Shown piece by piece: positions 57,655-63,418 of a DNA stretch of 63,418 nt (position 1 is the stretch's first letter; the number at the start of each line of letters is the position of its first letter). Both the position numbers and the translations under genes were made by a program. The notes under the pieces were generated by a model. That model was given only the letters and a program-made list of their open reading frames with translations, made no database searches and had not been told where the DNA came from. This stretch comes from an uncultured Bacteroidales bacterium (lineage in GTDB: Bacteria > Bacteroidota > Bacteroidia > Bacteroidales > Muribaculaceae): positions 1 through 63,418 of the forward strand of contig CACYVC010000026.1 in the NCBI GenBank assembly GCA_902777835.1, read 5' to 3'.

Positions 57655-59898
57655 ATGAAAAAAACAGTACTATTCCTCTTTGCCATGTTTATGGCAATTT
57701 CGATTTTCGCCCAATCGGCGACAACTCCGAAAGGCACCATCACTCCTGGTGCTGGTGAGACTTGGTGGGGCTACTTCACCGACAACGATGCAAATGCCGC
57801 AAACTTTAGCGCTTACGGCGTTAACACATTAGCCAATTATGAGGCTGCAATTAAAATTGTGAAAAATGATCCTATTATGGGCAATGCCACTGTTAAAGCA
57901 ATGCGCTTGTGGTTAAACTCAACTACTATTCCCAAAATCACTAGCCTGAAGATTTGGGTAACTAAGACTCTAAAGCTTAATGCAGAGGGTGTTTTGTATG
58001 TTCAAGATGTTGATTTGTCAACTTTGACTGCTGGTGCTAACGATATAGCGCTTAATACTCCTTTTGCGATTAATAACACTGTAACCTACTTTGGTTATAC
58101 GATGACTCTTAGCAGTCAGGATTATTCTATCATGAATGGTGGTGAGTATGAACCTAACACATTCTTCTTCCGTGCAACAGCACAGCAGACCAATTGGTCG
58201 TCGGTTACCAACCACGGAAAGCTTGCATTGCAACTCCTTGGCGAGGGTGTAAACATTCCTCAAAACGCGGCTATCTTTACTAATAAGAATCTTGGAACTC
58301 ACAACTATCAAGTGGGCGATGAGGCTGTTGTGCCTGTAACTATCAAGAATAAAGGAGAGAACAATATCACCTCCGTTTCATATATCATAACCAGCAATAA
58401 TGACCCATCTACTGCTACCCCCGAGGTTACAGTGCCTATTAATAACATCTCTAATGGTGCCACTGCAACATTTGACGTATCGTTCGACACCAGTGAGCCA
58501 CTTAGAGACACAAGGACTGTCACTATTACAAAGGTTAATGGACAACCCAACGATGCTCCTGCTGCTGATTGTGTAGCAAGCGGCCAATTTACTGTGGTTT
58601 CATTCTTGTTTACAAGGGTTCCCGTTATCGAGGAGTTCACTGGCACATGGTGTGGCTGGTGCCCAAGAGGATTTGTAGGCATGGAAACAGCACATGAGAA
58701 ATTCGGCGACCAAGTTGTACTAATCGCAGCCCACAACGGTGACCCAATGGAGATTTCGGACTATAACCCAGTAATGTCAACCGTAAGTGGATTCCCCGAT
58801 GCACGTGCTAACCGTGCCACCGACTTCGATCCAAATCCAGATGCTATTGAGAGTATGATTAATCAGAGTATGCTCGAAGTTCCTGTTGGTATGGTACAAG
58901 TTACGGCTCAATGGAATGATGAGGAAATGAAAACCATTAAAATGGATGCTACTTCAAAGTTTGCCTTTGCCGAGGAAAATACCAATTACGGCATTGCCTT
59001 TGTTCTTACCGAGGACGGTATGAAGGGCACAAGTTCTAGCTGGGCACAGTCCAATTACTACAGTGGCCAAAGCGGATATCCCGATTATATGTCGTGGTGG
59101 TGCAGTCAAGGTTCAAAAGTTTCTGGATTAGAGTATAACTTTGTGGCCGTGGGTGCTTGGCAAATCGCAAGTGGCTTTAACGGCTCGGTTAAGACATCTT
59201 TCGAGGCTGGTGAAGTTATGCCTTTCAGCTATACTGCTGATATCTCAACTAAGACTCTCATTCAAGATAAGTCGAAACTGAAAGTTGTAGCTCTGCTCAT
59301 CGATCGCAATGCTAACAAAATTATCAATGCATGGCAGACCACAATCAATCCTTATGGATACAATCCTGTTCCTAGCGAGTTCTACATGGTTGGTACTTTC
59401 AACGAGTGGAATACTACCGAGGCAGGTGGACGCTTAGTATTCACTGCTACCGAGGATGAGGGCTTTTACGAGGCAACAGGCACACTCGAGGCTGGTGCTG
59501 AGTTCAAGGTTATCACTCCAAATGGTGACGACTGGACATGGTATGGTGGCGTTGACGAGAACAACGTTGGTTTCTTCATGATCTATGACGACCTGCTCAA
59601 CACTCCACTGCAGATGGTTGACGGTTCTAACTTCCGCATTGAGAATGGTGGTGAGTTTACTTTCAGCATCAATGCTAACGACATGACCCTCACCGTTCAT
59701 CCTATTGGTAATCCTATTGTTCCTGGCGATGTTGATGGCGACGGTGTAGTTACCAGTGGCGATATTACATTGCTCTACAACATTCTGCTTAATGACGACA
59801 ATACAGGCGTTGCTAACGCTGACCAGAATGGCGATGGTGTAATAACAAGTGCCGACATAACAGCTGTCTATAACATTCTGCTCGGTAGCAAGAAATAA
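57655..59898 (+). CDS. Omp28-type thioredoxin-fold secreted protein with dockerin repeats
   Basis: A 747-residue exported protein (signal peptide to about Ala19). Residues 20-200 are an adhesin-like beta domain and 210-315 an immunoglobulin-like domain. The Omp28 thioredoxin-like domain follows, with FTGTWCGWCPRG (Cys333, Cys336). Residues 575-680 look like a SusE/SusF-type or CBM48-like domain (EFYMVGTFNEWNTTEAG). The end holds two dockerin repeats (DVDGDGVVTSGDITLLYNIL, DQNGDGVITSADITAVYNIL). It probably acts in thiol chemistry or glycan contact at the cell surface. It follows a dockerin protein by 24 bp. Confidence 0.85.
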   Translation: MKKTVLFLFAMFMAISIFAQSATTPKGTITPGAGETWWGYFTDNDANAANFSAYGVNTLANYEAAIKIVKNDPIMGNATVKAMRLWLNSTTIPKITSLKIWVTKTLKLNAEGVLYVQDVDLSTLTAGANDIALNTPFAINNTVTYFGYTMTLSSQDYSIMNGGEYEPNTFFFRATAQQTNWSSVTNHGKLALQLLGEGVNIPQNAAIFTNKNLGTHNYQVGDEAVVPVTIKNKGENNITSVSYIITSNNDPSTATPEVTVPINNISNGATATFDVSFDTSEPLRDTRTVTITKVNGQPNDAPAADCVASGQFTVVSFLFTRVPVIEEFTGTWCGWCPRGFVGMETAHEKFGDQVVLIAAHNGDPMEISDYNPVMSTVSGFPDARANRATDFDPNPDAIESMINQSMLEVPVGMVQVTAQWNDEEMKTIKMDATSKFAFAEENTNYGIAFVLTEDGMKGTSSSWAQSNYYSGQSGYPDYMSWWCSQGSKVSGLEYNFVAVGAWQIASGFNGSVKTSFEAGEVMPFSYTADISTKTLIQDKSKLKVVALLIDRNANKIINAWQTTINPYGYNPVPSEFYMVGTFNEWNTTEAGGRLVFTATEDEGFYEATGTLEAGAEFKVITPNGDDWTWYGGVDENNVGFFMIYDDLLNTPLQMVDGSNFRIENGGEFTFSINANDMTLTVHPIGNPIVPGDVDGDGVVTSGDITLLYNILLNDDNTGVANADQNGDGVITSADITAVYNILLGSKK

Positions 59899-59923
59899 AC
59901 CTTCGAGCACTTTAGATGTCTAA

Positions 59924-59965
59924 AAGGATGTTGCATAACTTGCAAAATAGTTTTGCAACATCCTT
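59924..59965 (+). promoter_or_regulatory. Two competing hairpins between the Omp28-dockerin gene and tlpA
   Basis: A 12-bp perfect stem (AAGGATGTTGCA, 59924-59935, with 59954-59965) overlaps an alternative 8-bp stem TTGCAAAA-TAG-TTTTGCAA. No T-tract follows on the plus strand, so it is more likely an mRNA processing or stability element than a terminator. Confidence 0.5.
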
Positions 59966-59992
59966 AAAACAATTAAAAACTTTACTAATAAA

Positions 59993-60484
59993 ATGAAGAA
60001 AATTGCTTTATTACTGTGTCTTTTTGCTTTGGTGGCGTCGAGCGATGTGTTTGCTCAGCTACCAGCTGTGACGCTTAAGACTATCGACGGCCAGGAGGTG
60101 AAAATTAACGAACTCTCCAACGATGGCAAGCCGTTTATCATCGACCTCTTTGCTACTTGGTGTAAGCCTTGCCTGCGTGAGCTCGATGCCATTGCCGAAG
60201 TTTATGAAGAGTGGCAGCAGGAGACTGGCGTAAAGATTATTGCCGTGAGCACCGACCAAGCGCAGAACATTCATAAGGTGAAACCACTTGTGAGCAATCA
60301 TGGATGGGAATATGAAGTGCTACTCGACCCCAATGAAGACCTCAAGCGTGCGTTGGGAGTGCAGATGATTCCATTCACCATGATTGTTGATGGTCAGGGA
60401 AATATCGTGTATAAACACACTGGATATACCGATGGTGCCGAGGCAGAACTTTTAGAAAAAGTTAGAGAACTCGTCGGTAAATGA
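59993..60484 (+). CDS. TlpA-family thiol-disulfide oxidoreductase
   Basis: A 163-residue periplasmic thioredoxin-like protein (signal peptide MKKIALLLCLFALVASSDVF). The active site is LFATWCKPCLREL with Cys57 and Cys60; the cis-Pro is in VQMIPFTMIVDG near 125. It reduces or exchanges disulfides outside the cytoplasm. It overlaps the next gene by 4 bp (ATGA), so it is tightly coupled to the DUF6029 and Omp28 genes. Confidence 0.92.
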   Translation: MKKIALLLCLFALVASSDVFAQLPAVTLKTIDGQEVKINELSNDGKPFIIDLFATWCKPCLRELDAIAEVYEEWQQETGVKIIAVSTDQAQNIHKVKPLVSNHGWEYEVLLDPNEDLKRALGVQMIPFTMIVDGQGNIVYKHTGYTDGAEAELLEKVRELVGK

Positions 60485-62064
60485 AACGAACACTGATCTA
60501 TATTGCATTACTTTGTTGTTACTTCTGTGCCTCGGCCGATGAAGGTCAAGACAACAAGCAGAAGGTGAAGATCACGGGTAGCATACAGAGCGATATGCTT
60601 GTGCCTATGCGTGACGAGGCCATCGGCGCGGAGAAAACCGAGGATTTCCAGACCAACACCTACGGCGACATTATGCTGCAAAGCAAATATGTCGATGCTG
60701 GGTTTAGGTTTGAATATCTCGATCACCCGTTGCCTGGCTTCGAGAAGGACTTCAAAGGCTGGGGTGTGCCTCACTTTTGGGTGAAAGGACGCTACAAGGG
60801 CGCTGAACTGACAGTGGGCACGTTCTACGAGCAGTTTGGCTTAGGACTCATCTTGCGTACCTACGAGGAACGCTCGCTGGGCATCGACAATTCGCTGCTT
60901 GGAGCACGTCTGGTGGTGAGGCCCACCAAGGGCGTTACCATCAAGGCGCTCTCTGGCCGCCAGCGCCGCTACTGGGGCTGGAACAAGGGCTTAGTGAGCG
61001 GTGCCGATGCTGAACTCAATATCAACGAGTGGATTCCATCTATGCGTGAACATGGCACCGAGTTGATGATTGGCGGCTCTTGGGTTAACAAATATGAGAA
61101 GAAGGAGGAGATCTTCGTTGACCCTACCCATATGCTCAATTTGCCTGAGTTTGTCAACGCCTGGGACGTGCGTGCATCACTCAACACAGGCCCATGGAGC
61201 CTACACGCCGAGTATGCACAAAAGACGCAAGACCCATCGTTCGACAATGGATATAACTACCGTAAAGGAACTGCCGCAGTGCTCTCGGGTTCTTATTCTA
61301 ATAATGGCTTGAGCGTGTTGTTGCAGGCTAAGCGCAGCGAGAATATGTCGTATCGCAGCCGTCGTAGCATGATTGGCACTTCTTCTTTCATCAATCACCT
61401 GCCGGCATTCACGCAGGAGCAGACCTACGCATTGGCGGCCCTCTATCCCTATGCTACACAGTTGGCAGGAGGCGAATGGGCCTATCAGGCCGAAGTGGGT
61501 TATAATTTCAAACGTAAGACGAAATTGGGCGGCAAGTACGGCATGAACCTGAAGCTCAATTTCTCGCATGTTCGCTGGGAAGGTGAGACGTTCTATCAGG
61601 ATATTGATGTGACCTTGACCCGTAAATTATCGAGCAGCGTGAAGCTGGCATTGATGTATATGAATCAGCGTTACAACAAGACGGTGGTTGAGGGTCATGG
61701 TGGCATGGTGCGCTCTAATATTTTCATCGCCGACGCTAAATTCCAACTTTCGAAGAAAACCACTCTGCGCACCGAGTTGCAATACCTCAGCACACGTGAC
61801 GATGAAGGCGACTGGCTTTACGGCTTATTGGAGTTCTCGTTGGCTCCTAACTGGATGTTCTCGGTTAGTGACATGTATAATGTGGGCGTGACCAACATTC
61901 ACTATTATCATGGCGACGTCACTTTCAGCCGCTCTGGGCATCGTGTGTCATTGGGGTTCGGTCGCACCCGCGCAGGATATAACTGCTCGGGTGGTGTTTG
62001 CCGATATGTTCCTGCAAGTAGAGGTTTCACATTGTCTTACAATTACAACTTTAGCATCTTATGA
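60481..62064 (+). CDS. DUF6029 outer-membrane beta-barrel-like protein
   Basis: A 527-residue exported protein (signal peptide to about Ala19). Beyond a short polar start it is a long series of amphipathic beta strands (TYGDIMLQSKYVDAGFRFEY, YKGAELTVGTFYEQFGLGLI, VSLGFGRTRAGYNCSGG) ending in aromatic SYNYNFSIL, typical of an outer-membrane barrel. It fits DUF6029. Placed between TlpA and Omp28 with 4-bp overlaps on both sides, it is probably an outer-membrane partner of these redox proteins. Confidence 0.82.
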   Translation: MKRTLIYIALLCCYFCASADEGQDNKQKVKITGSIQSDMLVPMRDEAIGAEKTEDFQTNTYGDIMLQSKYVDAGFRFEYLDHPLPGFEKDFKGWGVPHFWVKGRYKGAELTVGTFYEQFGLGLILRTYEERSLGIDNSLLGARLVVRPTKGVTIKALSGRQRRYWGWNKGLVSGADAELNINEWIPSMREHGTELMIGGSWVNKYEKKEEIFVDPTHMLNLPEFVNAWDVRASLNTGPWSLHAEYAQKTQDPSFDNGYNYRKGTAAVLSGSYSNNGLSVLLQAKRSENMSYRSRRSMIGTSSFINHLPAFTQEQTYALAALYPYATQLAGGEWAYQAEVGYNFKRKTKLGGKYGMNLKLNFSHVRWEGETFYQDIDVTLTRKLSSSVKLALMYMNQRYNKTVVEGHGGMVRSNIFIADAKFQLSKKTTLRTELQYLSTRDDEGDWLYGLLEFSLAPNWMFSVSDMYNVGVTNIHYYHGDVTFSRSGHRVSLGFGRTRAGYNCSGGVCRYVPASRGFTLSYNYNFSIL

Positions 62065-62858
62065 AAATCAAGGCTTACTTAGCATTATTGTTGACTGCCC
62101 TACTTATGGTGGCATGCAGCCACATCGACGAGGATGAGCAACTGATATATGTGAAACCGGCACCAGTTGAGCGTTGTGTCTTGATAGAGGACTTCACAGG
62201 GCAGCGATGCGTGAACTGTCCTAATGCTGCTGAGGAAATAGAGAAACTGATAGAGCAGTATGGCGATGCTATCATTGCAGTGAGCATTCACTCTGGCCCA
62301 TTAGGGTTTCACACCAATACCCGTTTCTTGGGACTTGCTACCGATGTGGGTGATGAATACTACAATCATTGGAATCTGGAATTTCAGCCAGTGGGATTGA
62401 TTGACCGTGGCGCTCCTGCCGAATATACCGCTTGGGGTACACTCATCAGGCAAGAGTTGCAAAAGACTGCACCAATCGATATTGATCTTATGGTGAATCC
62501 TAGTGATGACAATCAAATCGATATCTACACCGAGATTCAAGGTGTAGATGGAAACACACAAGGCAAACTGCAGCTGTGGATCGTTGAAGATGATATCACT
62601 GCCTTCCAGATGATGCCCGATGGCACTATGAACACTAACTATCTTCATCAGCACGTGTTCCGTGCTGCCGTCAATGGAGAGTGGGGTGAAGATGTTGAAG
62701 TAAAAGAGGGATATTCTGTCTCGAATAATCACTTAATCACTCTATCTGATGATTGGAATGCCGAAAATCTCTATGTTATAGCTTTCGTATATAATGATTC
62801 AGGAGTTCTTCAGGTAACAAAGACTAAACTGCTGAATAATGACTCAGCCGAAGAATAA
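62061..62858 (+). CDS. Omp28-related lipoprotein with thioredoxin-like CxxC
   Basis: A 265-residue lipoprotein (lipobox LLMVACS, Cys19). The thioredoxin-like domain starts at CVLIEDFTGQRCVNCPNAAE with Cys50 and Cys53, and continues IIAVSIHSGPLGF. The C-terminal part is an Omp28 beta domain (GKLQLWIVEDDITAFQ, YLHQHVFRAAVNGEWGED). Outer-membrane anchored; likely works with the TlpA and DUF6029 proteins encoded just upstream. Confidence 0.88.
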   Translation: MKIKAYLALLLTALLMVACSHIDEDEQLIYVKPAPVERCVLIEDFTGQRCVNCPNAAEEIEKLIEQYGDAIIAVSIHSGPLGFHTNTRFLGLATDVGDEYYNHWNLEFQPVGLIDRGAPAEYTAWGTLIRQELQKTAPIDIDLMVNPSDDNQIDIYTEIQGVDGNTQGKLQLWIVEDDITAFQMMPDGTMNTNYLHQHVFRAAVNGEWGEDVEVKEGYSVSNNHLITLSDDWNAENLYVIAFVYNDSGVLQVTKTKLLNNDSAEE

Positions 62859-62881
62859 AGAGATGTTTTACCCTAACTTTT

Positions 62882-62919
62882 AAGTCCCGGAACATAAAGC
62901 ACAATGTTTCGGGACTTTT
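62882..62919. terminator. Hairpin terminator after the redox cluster
   Basis: A 14-bp stem AAGTCCCGGAACAT / ATGTTTCGGGACTT (one G-T pair) followed by TTTTG. It separates the cluster from a convergent AraC gene. Confidence 0.82.
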
Positions 62920-62928
62920 GTTTAGTTG

Positions 62929-63418
62929 TCACTCTATTTTGGGTTGATGACTTCGGCGGTAGTCGCTGGGCGACATGCCAAGATGCTTAGTGCAATAGCG
63001 GCTGAAGTAGCTCAGCGAGGCGAAATTCATGCGGTCGGCAATTTGAGAGAGCGACAGGCGCTCGTCTTCAAGAAAATTTTTCAGTATGGGCACAGTGGCA
63101 CGGTCTATATACGATGTGACACTGTGCCCTGTGAGTCGCTTAATGGTAGCCGAGAGGTATTTTGGCGACACGTTCAGGCTCTCAGCATAGTAGTTCACGC
63201 TGCGTTCGGTGCAGCTCACTCCAGTCGACAGCAGTTCCATGAGCGACTTCACGATATAGCCCGTGCGGTCGCTATGCTCGCTTGTGGTGTCGCGCTGTGA
63301 ATGTGATTCGAAGATATCATACATCATGGTCAGGCACAGGCTCCCCATCATTTCACGGTAAAACATGGCCTGCCGGTTTTCCATGCGCTCTCTCAGCCGG
63401 TGGAAATCGTCAAGGATG
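62929..63418 (-). CDS. AraC-family transcriptional regulator, C-terminal part
   Basis: The frame is open to the window end, so the N-terminal sensing part is cut off. The visible 162 residues begin ILDDFHRLRERMENRQAMFY, a helical linker, and end with the AraC DNA-binding domain: YYAESLNVSPKYLSATIKRL (first helix-turn-helix) and SLSQIADRMNFASLSYFSRY, then LGMSPSDYR. An ATG at 63384 is only an internal Met. It converges on the redox cluster. Confidence 0.88.
   Translation of the reverse strand, partial: ILDDFHRLRERMENRQAMFYREMMGSLCLTMMYDIFESHSQRDTTSEHSDRTGYIVKSLMELLSTGVSCTERSVNYYAESLNVSPKYLSATIKRLTGHSVTSYIDRATVPILKNFLEDERLSLSQIADRMNFASLSYFSRYCTKHLGMSPSDYRRSHQPKIE

Overview
The window looks like chromosomal DNA of a gut-type member of the order Bacteroidales (Prevotellaceae or Muribaculaceae would fit; the sequence alone does not decide). 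Evidence: many starts are preceded by the Bacteroidetes sigma-ABfr promoter (TTG or TTTG, 18-21 bp, then TAnnTTTG), and the gene content is typical (RNase G next to HU, ileS/DksA-like/lspA/DUF4296, split LysO, Omp28 proteins, tandem deoxynucleoside kinases, eukaryote-like long IleS). No tRNA, rRNA, CRISPR array or transposase was recognised.

Layout. 1-9.6 kb: a partial lipoprotein, a CapD/FlaA1-like sugar dehydratase, rlmN, an esterase, a MATE exporter, lpxH, a SufT-like protein and a YjjG-like phosphatase. 9.8-19.2 kb: an accessory island. It opens with a good promoter and a roughly 300-nt highly structured RNA that ends in its own terminator. Six tightly packed plus-strand genes follow: type III methyltransferase Mod, helicase-nuclease Res, a 69-aa small protein, a DndD/SMC-like ATPase, a HerA-like ATPase and an unrecognised protein. 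A strong hairpin terminator closes the island. This Mod-Res plus two-ATPase arrangement is the best candidate for an undescribed defence system. 19.4-31 kb: HU, a 30-aa basic protein, RNase G, split LysO, a C_GCAxxG_C_C protein, acpP-fabF-rnc, an MlaE/MlaF pair, two duplicated secreted proteins and two deoxynucleoside kinases. 31-39 kb: small conserved genes and surface proteins, with a duplicated palindromic repeat, a frameshift and a gene remnant. 38.7-47 kb (mostly minus): DUF4296 lipoprotein, lspA, a DksA-like protein, ileS, a membrane protein, an ATPase and an AraC regulator. 47-52 kb: a ferritin-like gene with a nonsense codon, glutathione peroxidase, a hybrid gene fossil, an AbiE toxin-antitoxin pair joined to a class A beta-lactamase and an Imm32-like gene, and msrA. 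52-63.4 kb: acyl-CoA synthetase, prfB with programmed frameshift, a GxxExxY protein, a degenerate acetylglutamate-kinase homologue, and an exported thiol-redox cluster (dockerin protein, Omp28-dockerin protein, TlpA, DUF6029, Omp28) followed by a partial AraC regulator.

The most pervasive unexplained signal is a set of intergenic tandem arrays whose period is always 7 bp although the unit differs between families (TTAAGTG, AATGCAC/AATTCAT, GGAAAGT, CTCTCCC, CTATGAA/CTGATAA, GTTTATC/GTTGTTC). About twenty arrays occur, and many abut or overlap a stop codon; in one case the array encodes the last residues of LspA.
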